A DNA stretch of 64,000 bases, from positions 1 through 64,000 of the forward strand of contig CAZCQH010000028.1 of the NCBI GenBank assembly GCA_964500805.1, written 5' to 3'. The notes under the pieces are model-generated. The model ran no database searches. It was not told the DNA's origin and was given only the letters and a program-made list of their open reading frames with translations. Below are positions 52,939 to 60,717 of this stretch, piece by piece. The translations under genes and the position numbers were made by a program. How positions within the stretch are numbered: the stretch's first letter is position 1; each line of letters opens with the position of its first letter. The stretch is from Ga0077555 sp964500805 (GTDB lineage: Bacteria; Pseudomonadota; Alphaproteobacteria; Rhizobiales; Hyphomicrobiaceae).

Positions 52939-53760
52939 ATGACTCGCTCGACGCTCAATCGCACGCTTCGGCGCAGCTATGTGATCCTGGCGCTGGTGCT
53001 CGTGATCTCGCTCGTCGCCAAGCTGGCGGATCACATTCCGGGAATTGCCGGTACGCCGCTCGAGAACCTGGCCAAGGATATCTATGATTATCTGAAGGAC
53101 ATGGCGCTGGTGTTCGTCACGGTGGTGGCAGCGTATCTCGCCAACGTGTTCCAGAAGCGGCAGCAGTTTCTCTCAGCACTGAAGCAGGAGTGGCAAGACA
53201 TTCTGCGGTCGAAATCAGCGCTGCTGACGGTCACGCATCTCGAGCAGCCGACGTCGGAGCAATACCTTCAGGCGTACGCCGTGCTTTCGGAGACGATCGA
53301 CAATATGCGGACGGTGTACAGCAACGTCGGCGAGACGGGTGAGCTCATCGGTCTCTACCCGTTTGCGCCGCTGCACGACATGCGGCGGGCGTTTCAAACT
53401 CTTGACCCAAGAAAACGCAGAGACATTTCCGCAGATGAGCGCCGACTGGCGCGGGACGCGATCCTGCAAGCGTTCTATGCGTTGCGCGAGAGCTTCCTCG
53501 ATGAGCTCGACATAGAGGCGCCAGACAAGCCACTGCTGATCTTCGGCGGGCGGCGGCTCAAGAAGACGGGTGCGCCACAATGGGCGGCCAAGATGCAGGA
53601 GGCACAACGGGCCGAGCACGACCGTCTGGCGCCACCGGATGCGCGCATAGACGACATGCTTCGGGCACAGTGGCAGAAGGAGCATGCAACGAGCAAGCCC
53701 TGGCGGCCGGTCGCTAACGGCGCTGGAGAGCGGGACCCGGAAAGAGCTCCGCAGACTTGA
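52939..53760 (+). CDS. Membrane protein of unknown function
   Basis: 273 residues with GGGAAGGGAGGGG before ATG 52939. Two transmembrane helices near the N-terminus (about 13-30 VILALVLVISLVAKL and 52-70 DMALVFVTVVAAYLANVF), followed by a soluble helical domain of about 200 residues (QKRQQFLSALKQEWQDI... RDAILQAFYALRESFLDELD). No family recognised. It follows the preceding hypothetical gene by 54 bp and could share a transcript. Confidence 0.7.
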   Translation: MTRSTLNRTLRRSYVILALVLVISLVAKLADHIPGIAGTPLENLAKDIYDYLKDMALVFVTVVAAYLANVFQKRQQFLSALKQEWQDILRSKSALLTVTHLEQPTSEQYLQAYAVLSETIDNMRTVYSNVGETGELIGLYPFAPLHDMRRAFQTLDPRKRRDISADERRLARDAILQAFYALRESFLDELDIEAPDKPLLIFGGRRLKKTGAPQWAAKMQEAQRAEHDRLAPPDARIDDMLRAQWQKEHATSKPWRPVANGAGERDPERAPQT

Positions 53761-53921
53761 CTATGTCGGTGTCATCGAGATGGGCCCGGAGAGCCGTCGC
53801 TGGTCGCCGTCGCCGGCGTCGCGACTTCGGCGCATGATCAGCGGATCAGGATCTTGCGCCACTCGCGCTCGTTGCGCGCGCCATAGTCTGGCGGCCGTCG
53901 ACTTCACCTGCCATGCGAGCG

Positions 53922-54941
53922 TCAGTCACCGGGCAGGCCGTGGGCTTCCTCGAAGAATAGCTCTTTCCATGATGCGGGCTTGCTCTTGATCATGCCGGTT
54001 CTGTGCATGAACTCGATAAACGTACCGATCTTCTTGGGTACCCGAGTGTACTCGAAGCCAGGTTCGGTCATCAGCGAAAGCATCTCGTCCTCGGTCAGGC
54101 GCTTCTCGTTCGTCAGTTCGATGAAGAGCCTGGCACCGCGGCGAGGGTCGGCATTGATCCATTCGATGGCTTCGGTTTGAGCGCCGATGACGGCAGCCAG
54201 GGTCTTCGGATTGGCGGCGCGAAACTGCTCGGTCGAGACGAGCACGTTCGACGACGCCGTACCGCCGAGAAGGTCGTAGCCGCTCCAGAGCGTTGTCAAT
54301 CCGCCTTTCACTTCCGCGCGATGAAAAGGCTGCGTCGCGATGTGGGCTGTGACCTCGCTTTGCGGATTGAGCACCGCGATCATGCCGTCCGGGTTGGGAA
54401 GCGCGATCACCAGATGGTCGAGCTTGGCGTGCTGCCCCGGGCCCCATTCCCGTTCGGATGCCATTTGCAACAAGATCGCCTGGGTCGAGACCTTCGCGGA
54501 GGGTACGGCGATGCGGTCCTTCTCGGTGAAGTCCTTCATAGACTTGATTGCCGGATTGCGCACGTTGAGCCAGAAATTACCTGACACGTTTCCCGAGACG
54601 GCCTTCACGCCGACCCCGCCTCTGGTGCGATCCCAAAGCAGTCCGAGCGAGGGCACACCCTGCAACGAGAAGTGAACATTGCCGGACAGGATGGCATCGT
54701 TGACGGCGCCGGGTCCGCCGAGCTTCGACCAGATCACACCGGTGTCACCGAGCCCAGCTTTCGCCAAATGCTTCTCCACGAGCTTCTGGCTCTCCATCAC
54801 CATGGCAGGCAGGAACGTGGCGCCGAACTGCTGCACGAGGCGGACCTCCTTGACCTCAGCAGCTGCGATCGTCGGCTCGATCGAAATTGCCGCTGTTGCT
54901 GCCGCTGCGACCGCGATGCAAACGCGTGACAAGCTCAACAT
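53922..54941 (-). CDS. ABC transporter substrate-binding protein (NitT/TauT type)
   Basis: 339 residues from ATG 54941 (GGGAGAG upstream). Signal peptide MLSLSRVCIAVAAAATAAISI...AAAE. The mature part shows the type II binding-protein fold of the NitT/TauT family (VRLVQQFGATFLPAMVMESQKLVEKHL, NDAILSGNVHFSLQGVPSLGLLWDRT). No permease or ATPase gene is adjacent. Divergent from the enolase-superfamily gene. Confidence 0.82.
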   Translation of the reverse strand: MLSLSRVCIAVAAAATAAISIEPTIAAAEVKEVRLVQQFGATFLPAMVMESQKLVEKHLAKAGLGDTGVIWSKLGGPGAVNDAILSGNVHFSLQGVPSLGLLWDRTRGGVGVKAVSGNVSGNFWLNVRNPAIKSMKDFTEKDRIAVPSAKVSTQAILLQMASEREWGPGQHAKLDHLVIALPNPDGMIAVLNPQSEVTAHIATQPFHRAEVKGGLTTLWSGYDLLGGTASSNVLVSTEQFRAANPKTLAAVIGAQTEAIEWINADPRRGARLFIELTNEKRLTEDEMLSLMTEPGFEYTRVPKKIGTFIEFMHRTGMIKSKPASWKELFFEEAHGLPGD

Positions 54942-55078
54942 GTCCGATGCTCTCCCGCCGGATCCCCTGGGCGGGAACTGTAGCGCGGGCCACCGCATGC
55001 ACAAAGGGCGATTGACAAGCCGGGTGGCGGAGAGCGCACACTATGCTTCCGATCTCAGCACCAGCGGAGGAGTGAGCC

Positions 55079-56302
55079 ATGAAAGTCAATTCGAAAATCC
55101 GGTCGATCGAGACGCTCGCTGCCGACGCAGGATGGCGCAACTACTATTTCGTCAAGGTCACGACCGAGGATGGCGTCGTCGGCTGGAGCGAATACGACGA
55201 GGGGTTCGGCGCGCCCGGCGTGGGCACGGCGATCGACAAGCTGTCCGCCCGGCTGATCGGCCAGCCGGTCGGCGATCACGAACGGCTCTACGCCGAGCTT
55301 TATTCGGTGACGCGACCGGCCGCCGGCGGTGTCGTAGCCTTGGCGCTTGGCGCAATCGAGAACGCGCTGCTCGATGCGAAGGCCAAAGCGCTAGGTGTTC
55401 CTTGCTATCAGCTGCTCGGCGGCAAGATCCGCGATCGCATCCGCGTGTACTGGTCGCACTGCGCCACGTGGCGGATCAATCATCCGAGCTGGTACAAGCC
55501 GGCGATCACCGATCTCGATGGCGTCAAGGCGATGGGCCGGGAAGTGCGTGAGAAAGGCTTCACCGCGCTGAAGACGAACATTTTCGTCTATGACAACGAC
55601 AAGAAAAATCCGAAAGGCTGGCGGCCGGGCTTCGGGGCGCCGAACTATCCGGAACGAAACGTCGATCGGCATGTGCTGCGCAACCTGCGCATGCATCTCG
55701 AAGCAATGCGGGAGGGGTGCGGGCCCGATGTCGATATCCTGCTCGATTGCAACTTCAATGCGTCGACCGAGGGATATCTGAAGATCTTGCGTGCGATCCG
55801 CGACCTGGACATGTTCTGGATCGAGATCGATACCTATTCGCCCGAGGCGCTGGGCCTGATCCGGCGGCAGAGCCCGCACCCAATTTCATCGTGCGAAACG
55901 CTGCTCGGCATTCGGGAGTTTCTGCCTTACTTCCGTGAGCAGGCCATGGACGTTGCAATCATCGACACGCCCTGGAACGGCGTTTGGCAGTCGATGAAGA
56001 TCGCCAATCTGGCTGAAGCGCATGAGGTGAATGTCGCGCCGCACAATTTCTATGGTCACCTCTGCTCGATGATGAATGCGCACTTTGCAGCGTGCGTGCC
56101 GAACCTGCGCATCATGGAGATCGATATCGACCGGCTGACGTGGGATCACGAGCTCTTCACTCACGTGCCCGACATACGGGATGGGCACCTGCACCTGCCG
56201 GACCGGCCAGGCTGGGGCACGGAACCCAACGAGGCGGCGGTTCGCGCGCGTCCGCCCAAGAACGCCACGGGCGGGCTCGCGACCTACGGCCGCAAGACAT
56301 GA
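55079..56302 (+). CDS. Enolase-superfamily (mandelate racemase/muconate lactonizing type) enzyme
   Basis: 407 residues. N-terminal capping domain then the TIM barrel with metal ligands Asp223 (LLDCNFN), Glu249 (WIEID) and Glu273 (SCETL), the proton-abstracting Lys in ALKTNIF, and His322 (APHNFYGH). The family includes sugar-acid dehydratases such as galactonate dehydratase and cycloisomerases. Segment PDIRDGHLHLPDRPGWG near the end is typical. It probably dehydrates a sugar acid or related hydroxyacid; the substrate is not identifiable. Its neighbours give no help. Confidence 0.88.
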   Translation: MKVNSKIRSIETLAADAGWRNYYFVKVTTEDGVVGWSEYDEGFGAPGVGTAIDKLSARLIGQPVGDHERLYAELYSVTRPAAGGVVALALGAIENALLDAKAKALGVPCYQLLGGKIRDRIRVYWSHCATWRINHPSWYKPAITDLDGVKAMGREVREKGFTALKTNIFVYDNDKKNPKGWRPGFGAPNYPERNVDRHVLRNLRMHLEAMREGCGPDVDILLDCNFNASTEGYLKILRAIRDLDMFWIEIDTYSPEALGLIRRQSPHPISSCETLLGIREFLPYFREQAMDVAIIDTPWNGVWQSMKIANLAEAHEVNVAPHNFYGHLCSMMNAHFAACVPNLRIMEIDIDRLTWDHELFTHVPDIRDGHLHLPDRPGWGTEPNEAAVRARPPKNATGGLATYGRKT

Positions 56303-56360
56303 AGGCCACGGCCGTGATTGCCGCGGCCAGGAATGTGATCGAGGCCGGCTGCCGTGCGGA

Positions 56361-58652
56361 TCAGGCCGCGGACGACGAGCGGGACTTCACTGCGCGTTCG
56401 ATCTGGTCGAGCAGCGTCAGCAGCTTGTCCCAGTCGACGGGTTTCGGCATGTAGTCGGACATGCCGACCTGGAGGCATCGATCCCGATCCTGCTTCATGG
56501 CGCCAGCCGTCAAACCGATAATGGGGATCTGCCCATTGCTCTGGTCGGCGCGGATGCGCTTGGTGGCAGCCAGTCCGTCGAGCCGCGGCATCTGGACATC
56601 CATGAGAATGACGTCGTACTTGCGGCTCAAGGCTTTCTCGACTGCCTCTAGCCCGTCCTCGGCGATCTCGAGCTCATGTCCCGCCGCGCGCAGCAGAGCA
56701 GATGCGACGAGCCGGTTCGGCGCGTTGTCCTCGGCCATCAGGATGCGCAGGCGCTCGTGTGTCACCTGCTGCTGTTGACGAGGCTCCTGCTGTTCGGGCC
56801 TGGCAGCGACTTTCCGGAAGATCCGGTGCATGGTCTCAACGTATTCGACGCCGAATGGCCGCATCAACGTCGATTCGACAGAGGCGCCGCCGGTGCTGAC
56901 ATTGTGCCCGCTGGCCGGGTACTGATCGATAAGCAGCAGAGCTGGCCCGCCAGCCGCCCGCTGGCGAATCGTGCGACCGAGATTTCGGATTTCGAGGATC
57001 GGGTTCACCTGGTCGATCAGAACCGCTCCGACGCTCTGCTGCTGCAGGGCATCGAGTGCTTCGCGCTCGTTTCGGACCCAAATCACGTGGTGGCCCATGG
57101 CCTTCGCGTAGGTCTCGACGACCCTGGCGATCGCACCTGCCTGGCTTGCAAGCATGATCTGATTGCCTTGCGTCGCGCGGGCCTTGGCGATGCGGGCTTG
57201 CTCAATGGCGTCATGCTCGACCGGCAGGCTCAAGCGCAAATGGAATGCGCTGCCTTCCCGGTCGGTCGGCTCGTACCAGATGGCGCCGTTCATGAGACGG
57301 CTCAGCTCGCGGCAAAGAGCGAGGCCCAAGCCGGTGCCGCTGTGATTGCGCGTTGTCGAGTCATCGACCTGCGAGAACTTCTTGAAAAGCTTGTCGATCT
57401 TCTCGGGAGCGATCCCGCTGCCGGTATCGATCACTGTGAAACGAACGGAGGGCGCGCCATCGAGGACTTCCCGGACAGCCCGCACAATCACCGAGCCCGT
57501 CGTGGTGAACTTGATGGCGTTGCCGATCAGGTTGATCAGAATCTGCTTCACGCGTAGTGGATCACCATTGAGCGTGCGCGGCAGTGTGGGATCGATGAAA
57601 ACGGCGAGCTCCAAGCCCTTGCTGAAAGCGGTCGGCGCCAGCAGCTTGACGAGGTCGTCCATGAGCGTGACCAGCTCAAATTCGACTTCCTCCAACTCGA
57701 CCTTGCCGGCCTCGATCTTCGACAGGTCGAGAATGTCGTTGATGATGCGAAGGAGCGATTCGCCCGACGTACGAATGACCGACACGTGATCGCGCTGCGC
57801 GGAATCGAGGGGTGTGGCCTCGAGCACGCGTGCCATTCCGAGGATGCCATTGAGCGGCGTCCTAAGCTCGTGGCTCATGGTAGCGAGAAAGATCGACTTG
57901 GACTGATTGGCATGCTCGGCATCGATCGCCGCTTGCCGGAGCAGCTGCTCGGTGCGCGCACGGCTCGAGATGTCATGAATCGCGAGCACGCTGCCGCCTT
58001 CGGGACCTTCGCTGATGACGATCTGGTGCGAACGGCTGTTCTCGTCGGTGAATTCGTCAGGAAGCGCTCCGTCCACCGTCAAACCATCGAGGGCCTCGCG
58101 GATGAGAGCTGCCGTCACCTTGCCCTTGCGGTCGAGGTCGAGCCCAAGTGCCTCGAGCGCGCGCTTGTTCCAAATCGTCGGGATGCCCTTGGCGTTGAGA
58201 CTGATCACACCGGCGGCGGTATTCGCGAGAACTCGGTCCAGGAGTGACCAGCGCTGGCGGTTCTGGCGTGCATAGCGGATCGAGCGATCGAGCAGCTCGA
58301 TGGTGAGACTGTCCTTTGCGAGGTAGTCGACGGCGCCGACTTCCTGCGCGGCGAAATCAAGGCCTGGATCTTGCAGGCCTGTGAGCAGGATCATCGGCAC
58401 ATGAGGAAACAGCGAGCCGACCTCGGCGATAAACTCGAGGCCGGTTCTGCCATCGATACGATAATCGACAAGCGCGACGTCGATTGCGCGCTCCTCCAGC
58501 TCGAGCTTGGCTGCTTCGTACGTCGCAGCCCAGATCACTCGATGAGGCTCGCGCTGGATACCCTTCAGGATATCCTCGGTCAGAAAAAAGTCGTCACGAT
58601 CATCTTCGACGATCAGTACGACTGTTTCGCCAGTTCGGCCACCGTTGGACAT
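56361..58652 (-). CDS. Hybrid sensor histidine kinase with N-terminal receiver domain
   Basis: 763 residues from ATG 58652 (GGAAGG upstream; ATG 58664 is an alternative). Domains: receiver 9-125 (phospho-acceptor Asp63 in LVDYRIDG, Thr91, Lys113), a PAS-like region 135-235, dimerisation/His-phosphotransfer with His261 (MSHELRTPLNG), ATPase domain with Asn377, DTGSGI (409-414) and GTGLGL (439-444), a degenerate receiver-like region about 495-612, and a C-terminal receiver with Asp685 (LMDVQMPRLDG) and Lys737. No transmembrane segment, so a cytoplasmic phosphorelay protein. It follows the response-regulator gene by 31 bp. Confidence 0.92.
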   Translation of the reverse strand: MSNGGRTGETVVLIVEDDRDDFFLTEDILKGIQREPHRVIWAATYEAAKLELEERAIDVALVDYRIDGRTGLEFIAEVGSLFPHVPMILLTGLQDPGLDFAAQEVGAVDYLAKDSLTIELLDRSIRYARQNRQRWSLLDRVLANTAAGVISLNAKGIPTIWNKRALEALGLDLDRKGKVTAALIREALDGLTVDGALPDEFTDENSRSHQIVISEGPEGGSVLAIHDISSRARTEQLLRQAAIDAEHANQSKSIFLATMSHELRTPLNGILGMARVLEATPLDSAQRDHVSVIRTSGESLLRIINDILDLSKIEAGKVELEEVEFELVTLMDDLVKLLAPTAFSKGLELAVFIDPTLPRTLNGDPLRVKQILINLIGNAIKFTTTGSVIVRAVREVLDGAPSVRFTVIDTGSGIAPEKIDKLFKKFSQVDDSTTRNHSGTGLGLALCRELSRLMNGAIWYEPTDREGSAFHLRLSLPVEHDAIEQARIAKARATQGNQIMLASQAGAIARVVETYAKAMGHHVIWVRNEREALDALQQQSVGAVLIDQVNPILEIRNLGRTIRQRAAGGPALLLIDQYPASGHNVSTGGASVESTLMRPFGVEYVETMHRIFRKVAARPEQQEPRQQQQVTHERLRILMAEDNAPNRLVASALLRAAGHELEIAEDGLEAVEKALSRKYDVILMDVQMPRLDGLAATKRIRADQSNGQIPIIGLTAGAMKQDRDRCLQVGMSDYMPKPVDWDKLLTLLDQIERAVKSRSSSAA

Positions 58653-58683
58653 AAAGCCTTCCAAATGTCACGGATGTCGGTGA

Positions 58684-59148
58684 TCAGACGGAGTAAGCCG
58701 GCTGAAAATTCGGCAGCTGGACGATCTCGATCCAGTAGTGATTGAGCGTCTTGACGACGTCGACCAGCGCTTCGAACGAGACAGGCTTGGTGATGAACGA
58801 GTTGACACCTAGATCATAGGTTCGCAGCACGTCCTCCTCGGCCTTCGACGTCGTCAGCACGACCACCGGAATGCAGCGAAGCTGCGGATCCGCCTTGATA
58901 TGCGCGAGTGCCGTCCGTCCGTCCATGCGGGGCATGTTGAGGTCGAGCAGAATCAGGCCCGGCTTCTTGTTGGCGCCCGCCTTGACGAACTTTCCTTCAC
59001 CGCGAAGGTAGTTCAGAAGCTCCTCGCCGTTCTCGACGAACACGAGCGGATTCGCGAGGCGGCTCTCATGGAACGCATCCTCGATGAGCATGCGGTCGTC
59101 GCTGTCATCGTCGGCGATGACAATCGTAACAGATGCTGAATTAGACAT
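58684..59148 (-). CDS. Single-domain response regulator (Rcp1 type)
   Basis: 154 residues from ATG 59148; the frame is open to 59163, but this start matches the domain. Receiver fold only: Asp13-Asp14 (ADDDSDD), phospho-acceptor Asp69 (LLDLNMPRMDG), Thr99/100 and Lys121 (ITKPVS). Without an output domain, it is likely a phosphate shuttle partner of the hybrid kinase encoded directly downstream. Its leader contains GGGGTCAGGGGTC, part of the palindrome family found elsewhere in the window. Confidence 0.92.
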   Translation of the reverse strand: MSNSASVTIVIADDDSDDRMLIEDAFHESRLANPLVFVENGEELLNYLRGEGKFVKAGANKKPGLILLDLNMPRMDGRTALAHIKADPQLRCIPVVVLTTSKAEEDVLRTYDLGVNSFITKPVSFEALVDVVKTLNHYWIEIVQLPNFQPAYSV

Positions 59149-59161
59149 GACCCCTGACCCC
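59149..59161. repeat. GGGGTCAGGGGTC motif directly upstream of the response-regulator start
   Basis: On the minus strand the 13-mer ends one base before ATG 59148, so the repeat-family sequence forms the ribosome-binding region (GGGG). Same family as 976-1086 and 8945-8971, but here only a partial unit without the second arm. Confidence 0.6.
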
Positions 59162-59203
59162 ATTTATTTTCATTGTCTTGTCGACATTCCCCCGCCTGAT
59201 TGC

Positions 59204-59461
59204 TCAGGCGATCTTTCGTTGTTCTTCCGCGCGATCCATCAGAGCGCCCTTGCTGATCAGCAGGGCGCGGATATCGCCGAGATTTCTCAGGCTGGTGATT
59301 TCCGGCATCGTGAAGCGCACGTGGAAGGCGCTCTCGACGGCGAAAATCACCTCGATATGGCGCAAAGAGTCCCAACGCGGGGTATTCTGCGCATTGGACG
59401 TATCCGAAAGCTGGCTCGGATCGATTTCGAGAATGTTGGCGATGATCTGCTTGAGCTTCAT
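59204..59461 (-). CDS. Acyl/aminoacyl carrier protein (PCP-like)
   Basis: 85 residues from ATG 59461, with AGGAG upstream. Carrier-protein fold with Ser32 in the phosphopantetheine site WDSLRHIE; helix I reads KQIIANILEIDPSQL. It sits 28 bp downstream of the aaRS-like ligase gene and is the expected acceptor of its amino acid. In known systems such ligases load glycine or alanine on the phosphopantetheine thiol of a small carrier protein encoded next to them; the pairing here is inferred from adjacency. Confidence 0.9.
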   Translation of the reverse strand: MKLKQIIANILEIDPSQLSDTSNAQNTPRWDSLRHIEVIFAVESAFHVRFTMPEITSLRNLGDIRALLISKGALMDRAEEQRKIA

Positions 59462-59489
59462 GGGTCTACTCCTGGGACAGTGCTGTATT

Positions 59490-60701
59490 TCAACCGAAGA
59501 TTTCGCGGCGCACGGCATCGGGCCAGCGACGCTCGTCGAAACCGTGCTGCGTGAAGGCCGCCAGCACCCATCTTTCGATGCCCAGCCCGACGCATCCCGT
59601 CTGAGCCGGCTGGCCATCCGCAGCCTTGATGTCGAAACGCTGGCCGAAGAAGTTGCCGTGCAGGTTGATCGATCCGCAGGCGAGGAGCTTCTGGTTTCCC
59701 TGGCCGTCGAGCACAGGGATCTTGATCTCGTTCTTGACCTCCTGAGCCGCCTGCCAGAACTTCTTGGCCGCGGAGACGGTGGCAAAGAATGGATCGGTCG
59801 CGGTCTGGATGCGGCAGTCGAGGTCGATGAAGGCAGCGAGATCCTGCACGATCGACAGCGCTTTCTGGCGGCAGTCGCGCACGAAAGTCTCGTCGCCGAC
59901 GAAAACCAGCTCGCGAACGTTGAACTCGTAGAGCCGATCGAGACCGTTGATGTTGCGTGACTCGTAACGGAATACGCGACCCATCCAGGTGTAGCACTCG
60001 CCCGTCGTCATCGTCTTTCCGCCAAGCGACGGATAGCAGGGAAAGCATGCTGCCGGATTGAGGCACATGCCGTCGATGTGGACGTGGTCGCGCTCCGGCA
60101 GAAGGGCACCTTCCGAGCAGGAATTGGCCAAGCGGAACTTCTCGATCGCGTCGAAGTCCTCGATGACATTGCCGACGAAGGTGACTGCGTTGGGATGAGA
60201 GTCGAAATAGCCGCACTTCTTCAGCGTGCCGGCGTCAATCAGCGCCGGAAAATGGCTGTCCTTGGCATCGAGCGTGCCGCGATAGAGCTCGCCGGCCCTG
60301 CCATTGATCAAGTTGGCGAGCCGCAGAACCGGACCGGCGTAGGCAACCTGGCCCTTGCCGTAATCGTGCATCCAGCCACGCGCAACGAGCTCGGCGTTGA
60401 TGTTGCCGACGTACGCGCCCTGGTCACGGCGCTTGGTTTCGGCGAACACCTTGATGTCGAAGCCGCCGATCTGCCGGGCCATCACGGCCAGGTAACGCTT
60501 CGCCTTGTCTGCGACATCGTCGATCCGGGCGCCGCGCTTGAGTACGACGCGGGCGGTCTTGCGATCACTCTCAACGACAATGCGATCGATATGCGGAGAG
60601 ACGAAAACAGATTCCTTCTCGATGTCGCCCGCGACCTCGCTGTCGACCTCCCGCGGGAGCTCGAGCATGAAGTGGAGGTCATCTGTGACGTGCTTGTTCA
60701 T
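59490..60701 (-). CDS. Amino acid:[carrier protein] ligase (class II aminoacyl-tRNA synthetase-like)
   Basis: 403 residues. C-terminal ~290 residues form a class II synthetase catalytic domain: motif 2 MGRVFRYES (240-248) and motif 3 GLGIERW (372-378, Arg377). ACFPCYPS (Cys219, Cys222), NVRELVFVG (Glu264) and TGCVGLG (Cys370) look like the zinc site of atypical seryl-tRNA synthetases; the spacing (219 to 264 is 45) matches that of the Bradyrhizobium enzyme (Cys131, Glu176, Cys279, from memory). Those homologs lack a tRNA-binding domain and load Gly or Ala on carrier proteins. The first ~95 residues are an added N-terminal segment I do not recognise. The carrier gene follows after 28 bp. Confidence 0.88.
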   Translation of the reverse strand: MNKHVTDDLHFMLELPREVDSEVAGDIEKESVFVSPHIDRIVVESDRKTARVVLKRGARIDDVADKAKRYLAVMARQIGGFDIKVFAETKRRDQGAYVGNINAELVARGWMHDYGKGQVAYAGPVLRLANLINGRAGELYRGTLDAKDSHFPALIDAGTLKKCGYFDSHPNAVTFVGNVIEDFDAIEKFRLANSCSEGALLPERDHVHIDGMCLNPAACFPCYPSLGGKTMTTGECYTWMGRVFRYESRNINGLDRLYEFNVRELVFVGDETFVRDCRQKALSIVQDLAAFIDLDCRIQTATDPFFATVSAAKKFWQAAQEVKNEIKIPVLDGQGNQKLLACGSINLHGNFFGQRFDIKAADGQPAQTGCVGLGIERWVLAAFTQHGFDERRWPDAVRREIFG

Positions 60702-60717
60702 TCGTTTTTTTCTCCCC

